64,000 nucleotides of DNA from Lichtheimia corymbifera B2541 (taxonomy: Eukaryota; Mucoromycota; Mucoromycetes; Mucorales; Lichtheimiaceae), in NCBI GenBank assembly GCA_000697475.1, contig JNEU01000777.1, positions 186,001-250,000 on the forward strand, in the 5' to 3' direction. Positions 13,641 through 23,364 of the stretch are shown piece by piece. How positions within the stretch are numbered: position 1 is the first letter of the stretch; every line of letters starts with the position of its first letter. The notes beneath the pieces are model-generated. The model had not been told where the DNA came from. It saw only the letters and a program-made list of their open reading frames with translations, and searched no databases. A program made the position numbers and the translations under genes.

Positions 13641-14087
13641 ATGAGCGTGGTGGATGGTTGCTGCCTTTTGTTCGTTGCTATTCCCGCTCTACGCGTAGTG
13701 TCAACAGGTACATCCAGAGCCCAATGTTGCAGCCGAACTTCCATTGACGTGTTAGCTTGTATAGAGGGCAAACTTGGCTTCAAGACGTTGGTTCGTTTGG
13801 CGATTTGTTTCGGCTCAACAGCATTACACCATGGTTTTCAGTTCCTAGTATCCAACAACAAAGGGTCTCTTGGTCAAATGGGATTTGTGTTTATTGAAGC
13901 CAATGTAAAAAAGTGGGGACTAGCACCATCTCAAGGAACACTTGCACCACCTCCTGCTTATGGATTGGAACGCGATACTATTCTACTTGCTTCATCCAAT
14001 ATCGATTCTAATCATCATGATGGTGGTGGCAGCAGCAGTAGTACTAGCAGTCATCATGTGTGTATATGGAAAAGGCAAGTGAATTGA
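13641..14087 (+). pseudogene. SSH4/EAR1-like SPRY protein, C-terminal remnant
   Basis: The frame contains LGQMGFVFIEANVKKWGLAP followed by APPPAYG and TILLASS, the highly conserved C-terminal end of fungal SSH4-type proteins, which are PPxY-bearing Rsp5 adaptors of endosome and vacuole. The PPAY in APPPAYG is a PPxY motif. Just upstream, GSTALHH matches the expected end of the SPRY domain, but the SPRY body, transmembrane segment and signal anchor are missing from the preceding 1.7 kb in all frames. The residues before it (residues 1-50 or so) look random. A further in-frame stretch after a possible intron at about 14040-14153 runs to 14361. Best read as a truncated copy; a rearranged but expressed short gene is possible. 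Confidence 0.6.
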
Positions 14088-14361
14088 AACAAACAATGGA
14101 AAAGATGTTCATTGTATATGTATGCTAATAATGAATTGTATAGGCTTCTTTTGGTCAGGCAATGCAACTTAGGGCATATATCATCTATGGGTTCGACTCC
14201 CAGCCTGCATCAAGTGGTCGATGAGGATGGGTTGTTGAAAGAGCATGGTCACCGTGCTGAGGTAAAAGGGGATTTGCAACAGCTTGTAAATGTGCTGACA
14301 TCAGTGCGAACTTGCTCTTCTAATCGTAGGCTCGTTCTTTCCCTTGCGGATTTCTTTTCAT

Positions 14362-14967
14362 GAGGTTGGAAATGATTGGAAGGATTGGGATCATTCTTTC
14401 TTTGGAGAGAATGAAATGAGAACAACCATGAGCCTGGACTCTACCTAAGTGATGTCCTTCCTTGCCATGGATCGAACTGGCCTTGCGTGATTCGTGCAGT
14501 GGTTTCTCAAGAACAAGGAATCGCCCGACGTTTCTCGTATGGTGGTGGATGCCTTCTGATTTGCTTTCTTCCTTGGAGAGGATCGCTTAACGGTATACCA
14601 AATCGTCATCATCCCCAACTTGGCTGTTTTTTATTTGTAGAGACGACGATTACGATGATCACTGCATTCACAACAACGACGACACGGCAACGAGTTCCAT
14701 AACAAAGCCTGCAAGATCCCATTCTTTTCCACTTCCGTGTTTTTGGATATTGGGTGACGACTGAGGAGGAGATTGAGGACTGTGGCGTGGCGCGAGTACA
14801 AGTATGAATGATGAGGGACGACGAAGACGACCATGACGGTGGCAAAGTAGCTAGAAAGCTGGAGGAAATAAAGCATTGTTTATTTATTACACACTTGGTT
14901 GTACTTTGCTAGTAGCTTGTGGATTAGATAATATTGTTTCGAAGAAAGGATAATAAAGGTGGTTCGG
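14362..14967. other. Intergenic, no gene seen
   Basis: Only short unrelated ORFs on both strands. The CGACGACGA-type trinucleotide runs near 14640-14700 explain the valine-rich minus-strand frame there. Confidence 0.35.
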
Positions 14968-15660
14968 TTATCGGTCATGCAATAAGTACATGTCTTTCTT
15001 TTGTGATACAATAACAACAAAATGAGCACCGAAATCCTGGGCGACCTGTTCCATGTCGTTGATTGATCCGGCCGTTAAGATATTCTCAGGGCTTGGGGAC
15101 AAGGGTTGTATATACAGTATCACATTCAATGTATGGTGTCGCTGAAGTTGGTACGATGCTGGCATGAGGTGGAGAGCGTCTTTTTGGTAGCAAGGCCTGT
15201 AAACATGAATCAGTACAATGAGTAACCTTTCGCAGTATTTCACTTACCATTCTCTATATACGCTCTTTTCATTTTCCGTTTGAAGCCTATGGCATGCCTC
15301 TCCACACTGGGGGTGTTTTATAGTGCTCGTCTCGCACTATGAATGTCGACAAATATCAGCACCTATTTACAGGTTGAAAGAGTGATGCACACAAACCTTG
15401 GACATTTGACCTTGTATATAAGCAATCAAAGAAGAATGACACAGAGAAAAGAGCCTTGTGGGAGTATGATGAACGGCGACAACATCCTTTTGTTGTGCAA
15501 GTGGGCGTGGGTATCTCTGTTTGTTGGGGATGATGCATTGATAAATTGATACATGAACTGATAAAGTGATGGGGCATATATGTACCAGGAGAGCCTTGGT
15601 GCAATTTTGTCTATGCATACATCGACAGGTGATAAAAGATCTACCAAGGAAGTTAATCAC
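14968..15660 (-). CDS. Hypothetical protein, three-exon model
   Basis: Not recognised. A consistent open frame of 193 codons is obtained by joining 15397-15660, 15248-15336 and 14968-15196, using GTTTGT/TAG and GTAAGT/CAG splice sites with matching phases. The C-terminal half (LHLMPASYQLQRHHTLNVIL, then FGAHFVVIVSQKKDMYLLHDR) looks like real folded protein, with alternating hydrophobic strands. The middle has CETSTIKHPQCGEACHRLQ with clustered cysteines. The first exon is less convincing and the true start may be internal. No homologue comes to mind. Confidence 0.4.
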
Positions 15661-15999
15661 TTGTACGCCTAATGCACATCCCCATTATCATTACCGCGAC
15701 TTACTGTATTGTCGACCTACTCTTGGTGTTGGCATGCGTGTTCGGTGTAATCAGTGATGATGATCAGATCACCTTTGATATGAGCAATCAAGCCTCACCT
15801 GGCATTGCAAGGATGGTGCAAATAGCAAAGCCCGACTTGGAAGGGGTTGCTCCTAAAAATCCTGACACCCAAATCCTGACTGAGACCTTTGGGAAGCTGC
15901 TCCGGACAAGCCCAGTCACGCGTAAAGTCAGTGTTATTGCTGGGATAACATTGCCTTCTTCCTAAATACACACATACAACTCCCCACTCAACAGTAAAC

Positions 16000-16532
16000 A
16001 TGGCCGAAGCCAACTGGGAATACCCATCTCATCAGCAATTCGAGCGGTAAATACAGCATGCCATAACGTACACCATTTGTCACCTTCAACATGTTGTTAA
16101 TGTGGTGAATCACTTGTCGATTGTATTATACAGTGTCCCCACGCTTGACCAAGTTGACCCCAACGACCGCAAGGGTGAGTCTTCTTCTTCTTCAACCGCG
16201 TTTTATTATACATTCATACGACTGGGATGATGATGACTGATGTATCATTGTTTTATCATGTTCAGCTGTGTATGCCGCTCGTGCTCAAAAAATCCGTGAC
16301 GATTGGGTCAAGGCTATGGAAGCTCGTATCATCAAGGAAAAGCTTGATGCTTGCTATCAAACCGAGGGCACCAACCACTGTAAGTCGATCGTCGGATTAT
16401 AGTTTCATATATAACTCATTTTGCTTGTATACCTCTATAGACCAAAACTGCCGTGATTTGGCTGATCTCTACCGCAAGGCTGTCAAGGAGAACAAGGTGG
16501 AAGGTTTCCGTAGAAAGCCTACCAGCGCATAA
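16000..16532 (+). CDS. NADH:ubiquinone oxidoreductase subunit, NDUFB10 / NUO-12.3 type
   Basis: Four exons: 16000-16046, 16134-16174, 16266-16379 and 16441-16532 (294 nt, 97 residues, frame-checked). The protein begins MAEANWEYPSHQQFER and contains AVYAARAQKIRDDWVKAMEA, then RIIKEKLDACYQTEG and YQNCRDLADLYRKAVKENKV. The paired cysteines (DACYQTEG, YQNCRD) in a helical hairpin match fungal NUO-12.3 and animal NDUFB10, accessory subunits of the membrane arm of mitochondrial complex I. Such small Cys-pair subunits are oxidised in the intermembrane space; no cleavable presequence is seen, as expected. Confidence 0.85.
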
Positions 16533-17752
16533 ATAGACTAGAGTAAGTTGTGTGTTGTCTCTCAAGTGATGTCATTATGTGTATTCATGTCAAGCTACTT
16601 TTTCTAGTCGATTGTCCTCTCTCACACACACGCACACCTTACCCTTGTTCTGCAGTTTACCACACAATGAACAATCAACACTATCAAACAACAAATATCA
16701 GCATTGAACATGTGGAAGCACTTTTTATTTGGGAATGGACGTCATTTGGGATGAGAGGATTGTGAATGCGCAAGAGGGAGAGGCATCTATGGACGACAAC
16801 TATGACGACTCGTTGCATAATGAGGACGTGTGCAGCACTTTTTTCGTTCATGAGGATATAAGCGCTCAGTTTTGACATTTGGCAACCATCTCATGATCTT
16901 TCAACACCTATAAACACTGACGCATGCCAACCAACGCACCTATTTTTTTCTCCCAGGAACACAGCATCCGTGTGCATTGTCTAAGGTCTAGATCCAACAA
17001 TGGTGGGTTGAATGAAAGAACAATGGAAACATTGCATGGAAATATCAAGTGGATTGCATCATTATTGTTTCGATACGACATGAAACTAAACGGCGTGGTG
17101 TGTTGGCCCTTTTGTGCAGAAATCGTGTGGATTGAGATGGTCCCAGGTTCATTCTACATAAACACAACAACTCTATCGACGATCACCATCACTTTTTGCC
17201 ATCAGTCAACACTAGCTCACATGGTGTGTCGACCTCACATGTGCCTCTTTTTATCCAATCACACTGACAGACGCCATCCCTATTTTGAAAATAGCTCGGT
17301 ACCCTGGCCATTCCAAAACGTTTTATCATTTGCCTCAACACTCTCACACTCTCTTTTCCATCCTGATATGTGGATAAGGCAATATATGGGTGCTGTGCTC
17401 CTAAAAGTGCTACAAGGAGGAGGAACATGTGGCTGATTTCTTTTTGTCTTTTGACAAGTTGTCAAATATCATTCTTCACACAACATGGTGGGGGTTATCA
17501 GTGGAATGAAAGGGTGGCACATTTCATACACATGCATGGAAGAGCCGACTTTATGTTTGTTGTTTTTTTCTTTGCACTTTTCGGTTCTTCATTCCTGTTG
17601 CACTTTGTCATGAAGCGTTTGGCAACAAATAGAAAGGAGCGTGTTCCATGATCAGCTGAATGTTTCGTATGTGTATAAAAGATACATCCTCATTGGCATT
17701 GTCCATCCCCTCTTTTTTTCTTGACAGCTTCCCTTACTTTTTATCAAACATT
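16533..17752. other. Intergenic region upstream of the M28-like gene
   Basis: No supported gene. A TATA-like GTATAAAAGA at 17672-17681 lies about 75 bp upstream of the start codon at 17753 and may be its core promoter. Long frames at 16924-17436 and elsewhere show no domain. Confidence 0.4.
17672..17681 (+). promoter_or_regulatory. Probable TATA box of the M28-like gene
   Basis: GTATAAAAGA about 75 bp before the chosen start codon, followed by a CT-rich leader. Position and sequence fit a TATA box; not tested. Confidence 0.45.
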
Positions 17753-20380
17753 ATGCGTAAAGGCTATACGCCCATACCGCAATATGATCAGGCGGGAAAC
17801 CCCATCGCTGAGGATAGTCATCCAGCAGTGACCTTGGAGCGTTTCAAGATGTGGTGTGCCCAATTGACAAGTCGAGATAATGACACCACCACCAGAGAAC
17901 CTCTCTTGAATGAAAAGATGCCATTCTCCGTACCACCACCACGTCGTCGCAAGTCTTACTTGTCACGATCACTCAAGCTTGCTATCACACTCGCTCTGTT
18001 AACATCCACTGCATTATTTGCAAGTCGATTCACCATGATGTATAGCTTCGTCTCGAAATGTAAGCTTTTTATTATAAGCAAAGTGTCCCACCTTATCGCT
18101 GACGCATACGATGATAGCAATGCCTGTGAATGACGCCATGGGATTGATGAAGGCATTACCATCCAGCGAATACATTCGTGGCTTTTTCCATGATTATGCA
18201 TCAGTGACCCATTTAGCTGGCAAGGCCAATGACGAAGCTCAAGCCCAATGGACACGTGACAAGTTTATCGAGTTTGGCATTCAAGACACAAAGATTGAAA
18301 CGTATTATCCCATGCTCAATTATCCTGTTGAGCGTCGATTGGCCATTGTCAAGGGACCTGAGCACTTGTTGTATGAAGCCAAGTTGCATGAAAAGCCTAC
18401 TGCTGAAGATTCCATGGCTGGCAATGAAGTCACCCCTACTTTCCATGGTAACCCTTTATATATATGCCATCATTACCCTGTATACTAATGGTCTTGTTTG
18501 ACTATAACAATAGCTTACTCTGCCAATGGCAATGTCACTGGCCCCGTGGTGTATGTCAACTATGGTCGCATTGAAGATTTTGAATTGCTTGCATCCCGAG
18601 GACTCAACTTTTCAGGCACCATTGCATTGATGCGTAATGGCCTTACTTCCCATGGCGTCAAGGTCAAGGCTGCTGAAATGTTTGGTTGCGTTGGTGCACT
18701 CTTGTACTCTGATCCTGCTGATGATGGCCCGCTCAACAAGGAAAGTGAAGAAGGCATTCCAGCTGAAGCTTATCCACGTGGCCCATGGCGTTCAGCAACC
18801 TCGGTGGAACGTAGCACTGTCCATTCGCTTAGCATCATGGCAGGTGATCCTCTTACACCAGGCTATGCTGCTACTGAACACGCTACTCGCGTCCCACTTG
18901 AAGAATCAAATGCTGTTCCACGCATCCCATCTTTGCCCATCTCATGGTCAGATGCCATGCCCTTGCTTAAGGCCACTGAACATTTCGGTTTACTCTCTGA
19001 TCAAGAATGGCAAGGCGGTCTCAAAGAAATCGCTTACTTTACCGGTCCCAGTGAAGCTCTTGTTAACCTTGTCAACGTCAATGAAAACAAGATCACTCCT
19101 ATTTGGAACGTCATTGGCCGTATCCAAGGCAAAGAAGAACCTAACCGCGCCATCATTATTGGTAATCACCGTGATGCATGGGGTTATGGTGCTGTTGATC
19201 CATCCTCTGGATCCGCTGTCATGGTATGTATTTGTATCTGTTATCATCATCATCATCGTCTAAATGATTATATATCCTATTATAGCTTGAATTGGTACGT
19301 GTCCTTGGTGTCTTGATGGAGCAAGGCTGGCGTCCACGTCGTACTATCATCATTGCCTCTTGGGATGGTGGTGAATATGCTCGTGTTGGTTCCACTGAAT
19401 GGGTCGAAGATAACAAGGATTGGCTTTCCGATGAAGCTGTTGCTTATATCAATGTCGACTCGGCTGTGAGCGGTCCTAATTTCCGTGCTCGTGCTTCACC
19501 TTTGATGCGACAACTTATTTTCGAAGTTACCAACAACGTGGTGGACCCATTGACTAGCAAGACTGTATTGCAAGCATGGAAGGATCGCATCAATTCGATG
19601 GCTGATGATGAAGATGAAAAAGAGCAAGAGCAGAATGAACTTGCTTTGGGCATGATTCCACCCATCAATGCTGCTTCCGATGATGTGGCGTTTGCGCACC
19701 ATTTGGGTATCAGCAGCATGACGCTTAACTTTTTCGGTGATTACGGCGTCAAGCACAGCAACTATGACAGCATTTACTGGATGGAACACTTTGGTGACCC
19801 TACATATGAATACCATCGTACTATGGTGCGTCTATGGGGAATGATGTTGTTGCGCTTGTCATCGGATTGGTTATTGCCCATGCATCCCATCGAGTATGCA
19901 AATGAATTGTCTCGCTATGCAACCCATATCAGCGACATGCAAGGCTGCCTTGCTTTGCCCGACTTGTCAACAGCTGTTGCATCGCTTCAAGATAAGGCAC
20001 GACATTTTGAACACAAGCTTCGCAAGTATCAACACAAGATCGACAAGGGCAAACACAACAAGAAGCTTCGCAAGCATGTAGCCAAGTCCAATGAGCGCCT
20101 TGCTCAATTTGAACGTGCCTTTATTGACCCAGCTGGTCTTCCTGGTCGCGAGTGGTACAAGCACGTTGTCTATGCACCTCATGTCTGGAACGCTTTCAAG
20201 ATTCAAGTTTTCCCAAGCATTCATGAAGCCATGAAGGGCAACAACCCTGCTTTCACCCGTGAAATGGAAGAACGCACTGCTCAATTTGTTAATAGTGCTC
20301 TTAGCACCCTCCGTGGCAAATACGATGATTTCCTTGACGAAGATGATAGCCATCAGGACAATGATAACTCGGACGAGTAG
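17753..20380 (+). CDS. M28 family membrane protein, transferrin receptor / glutamate carboxypeptidase II-like
   Basis: Four exons, frame-checked: 17753-18059, 18118-18447, 18514-19223 and 19286-20380, giving 813 residues. Type II topology: a cytosolic tail of about 70 residues with a PPPRRRK basic patch, then one membrane segment (LKLAITLALLTSTALFASRF), then a lumenal part. The order is protease-associated domain (GPVVYVNYGRIEDFELLASR, LMRNG, GALLYSDPADDG), peptidase domain (NHRDAWGYGAVDPSSGSA, SWDGGEYARVGSTEW, AYINVDS, KHSNYDSIYWM) and a helical dimerisation domain. Metal ligands equivalent to GCPII His377, Asp387, Glu425, Asp453 and His553 are present, but the catalytic base (Glu424) is Gly, codon 19370-19372. 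It is probably related to yeast Vps70/Tre1-type proteins. The C-terminus is highly acidic (DFLDEDDSHQDNDNSDE). Confidence 0.9.
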
Positions 20381-20556
20381 TAGCTTTTACATTTTCCCAC
20401 CTCTCTTTATTTACGACTTTTGTTTTTTTCCTTTTTCCCTTGTCTCGTAGTGTATGAGTAGTAAACTTTTTGAATACAGTTGTTGTTTCATCACATTCGT
20501 TTATTTCTTTTTGCCGGTTACTATTTTTTGGGGGCATTGTTGTGTGTGAGTCATCA

Positions 20557-22407
20557 TCAATATCTACTCCTGTTGACTACTTGCTTACCATTAAACTACA
20601 ATGAAACAGGGTATGTTAGTATCTAAGCAGCGCTGATCACCTCGAGATAGGATAAACTCACCTTGTAATACATAATATCGCCATCTTCAACAGCATAATC
20701 CTTGCCCTTGGCCAAGTATTTGCCAACCGCTTTCACCTGTGTTTCATTGCCATGTTCTCGCAAGTCAGCATATTTCATCACTTCGGCGGAAATGAAACCA
20801 CGCTCAAAATCAGTGCTACACAAGAGCAAGGAGATCATATGAGTGTCTCATTGTCATCCAGCCTCTATTTTTCGCTCTTACTGGATCACACCAGCTGCTT
20901 GGGGTGCCTTGGTACCATCCTGGATTAAAGTCATTGAGCATATACCCAACTAATCACACGGTGATATATGCTTACCCTAACAGTCCATGCGCGCACTTCT
21001 TCGGGGCCGGCTGTGAAATAGTGGATCAATTGTAGAGACTTGTATCCAGCGAGAATGATATGAGGAAGCTGTGAGCCTACGCCTAGCTCAGCTGTGTATT
21101 CAGCAGCCTCTTCGGGAAGCATGTCATTAAGAAGCTGGATGTGTGTGATTTAGCCCAATGGTACAGCAGCCGTCGTGGAACCACCTACCTTGGATTCAAA
21201 TGCGACTGAGAGAGGAATAATCAAATCACCGGCATTATTGTTCTGTACCCAATCTTGGATCTTTGGTAACCTACGTACATTGACAATGAGCAGGATGCTA
21301 TAGTCACGAGAGCCGCTGTGAGTGATTGTGTTACCAGTGACTGGAATTGCCGTTGATATAATCTTGCTCGCTCATGTTACATAGATAGACCATGGGCTTA
21401 GCTGTCAGCAAATGCAATGTGTTGATAATATTGACATCGGAGAATGACCATTCGCCTTTTCGAACATCGTTGCCCTTGGCCATAAAGTTGGCAACCTTTT
21501 CCACCACATCCTAAGTTTCATCTATTATTAGGATATATGTACAGACTACATGCACACACCACACCTTGACCTACCAAGTGTTCCTTGAGCTGCTTACGAT
21601 CGGGGAATTTGGAAGCACGACTGAGTTCTGCCAATTGTCGTTCAAGCATTTCTTCATCCTTTAGCCGAAGTTCATCCTGGATAATCTCAAGATCACGCAC
21701 AGGATCCACCGTATCTTCCACATGGGTCACGTCGTCATTGTCGAATCCACGCACCAAATGATAAATGGCATCAACGGAGGCTACATTGGATAAAAACGCA
21801 TTTCCAAGACCAGCACCTTGAGCAGCACCTCGAACTAAGCCGGCAATATCCACCACTGTCAACTATTTTTTTTATCAGATAAGTATGTCTTTGTTGAATA
21901 TAGGCAACTCACATGTGCAGGTGTCCGTTTCTTTGGAGAGTATGTATCACATAGCCAATCGAATCGTTCATCCGGTACTGCCACACGGGCTTCGGAAGGA
22001 TCTGTAGAATACAAGCGTCAACACAAAACAAAGAACATACTAGCATAATGAATACTACCTATAGTACAAAATGGATAGTTCTCGGCTGGTACACTGCTGC
22101 TTGTCATTGCATTGAACAAGGACGACTTGCTATATACACACAACAGTATGTTTGTGAGCAACCCATAAATCGAGTGACGGGAAAGCGATCGTTACCCAAT
22201 GTTGGGCATGCCAACAATGCCCACTTTGAGATTGTTGCTTGGACGACCGAGAATGGCTTTCTCATTGGCAGCGGGATCTTGTTTACGTTTGGATTTTTTA
22301 GCGAGTTGAGTGCAAGAGGCAGAAAAAGAACGAGTCAAAAAGAGACGACAAGTGGTGGTTGTGGTTGTGGTGGAAGAGAGAGAACTGCAGGGCCTGAGGA
22401 GCAGCAT
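20557..22407 (-). CDS. OLA1: OLA1/YchF-type P-loop NTPase with probable mitochondrial presequence
   Basis: Ten exons, frame-checked: 22196-22407, 22059-22129, 21913-22001, 21575-21862, 21335-21510, 21189-21270, 20976-21134, 20882-20919, 20662-20815 and 20557-20595, giving 435 residues. The P-loop [12 protein letters not shown] spans a splice site. [17 protein letters not shown] is the YchF switch region, and NMSE replaces the NKxD of GTPases, the hallmark of Ola1 ATP preference. A TGS-like C-terminus ([47 protein letters not shown]) completes it. Residues 1-34 ([15 protein letters not shown] onward, with [10 protein letters not shown]) are Arg/Ser/Thr-rich and lack acidic residues, as in mitochondrial presequences; cytosolic Ola1 lacks this. 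So this may be the organellar paralogue. Confidence 0.92.
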
Positions 22408-23364
22408 GATGCAATGCGGGTTGATGCTATAGCAATAAGAAATTCTTCTCCTGGAAATGGGGACCTGGGAGATTGATTAATCCGACAAGTAGCTGTCATG
22501 GCCGGTGTTCCAATGAATATGGTGATGATGATGGATGACGGGTGATGACAACACCGACAAGATTTATTTTATGCTCACGTGTTGAAAAGTATGGTATTCT
22601 TTTGCAAAAGAAAGTAAGGGGGTCAGTTGTGATTGAGATGGAATATACACCATTTGAGGCGGCTGTTGCTGTCAAGTATGTTTTGATAGCTGTGATTGGA
22701 ACAAAGACTAGTTGGCGTGGGAAGGGCTGATGCATGTAAGAGAGAGATGTTCATATATTATTCAAGCTGCATCTAGCTGTATGTCTATGCAAATACGTCA
22801 ACCCGTGGTTGTTTTTGATTGAGTGATATAACAAAGTAGAACGAAAGGAAAAGAGGGAAATGAGTATTGAGAAAGCAACAATGATAGTGATTTTATTTTA
22901 TAAAGAAAAAAAAAAAGAGATCGGCATCCCCCGTTTAAGAGAGGAGAAGAAAAAAGGATGACATGAATGGCAACGGGATTGGTGTCCTTATACCGGCAAC
23001 ATCTTGCGACACAAACCGTGTGTTCCGTTGCACAGAGTGCACGATCCCAACTATATTGATATGTTCACACTCACACAGTCATCTCTGGCACTTGGACGCA
23101 CGCACGCACCTACCTATCTCACCTACCGCCCTTTCTCTTTTTCTTTTTTCCTTCCCCTTCACACACACACACTAACAATATCCGTGGGTCATTCATATTA
23201 TTGCTTGTTGTATACTTGTGTCCCTCAGCTGTTTGCCGTCACCCTTTTCTCTTTTTCTATTACCAATAACTTGACTTTTTTCTTTCTCTTCTCTCTTCCT
23301 CTCACACCCACATTCTCTCTCTCTCTCTCTTTGTCTTGACAGCCTCTCGTCGTTAATTGTCTCA
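22408..23364. other. Intergenic region, divergent promoter
   Basis: Lies between the divergent OLA1 and 23365 genes. Pyrimidine-rich tracts from about 23120 to 23340, including a (CT)n run near 23315-23330, fit a long 5' leader of the plus-strand gene. No gene seen. Confidence 0.45.

Noticed and set aside
14185..14215. tRNA-like T-arm (GGGTTCGACTCCC followed by CCTGCA)
   Set aside because: It has a good B-box, but no matching acceptor strand (expected near ATGCAGG), D-arm or A-box is found upstream at any usual distance.
15672..15965. 97-residue plus-strand ORF with a hydrophobic start just before the complex I gene
   Set aside because: No recognisable domain, lies in the promoter of the next gene, and the minus strand is also open; coding status not supported.
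18498..19263. Long alternative-frame ORFs inside the M28-like gene (for example 18637-19263)
   Set aside because: They overlap a strongly conserved coding frame and show no domain; shadows.
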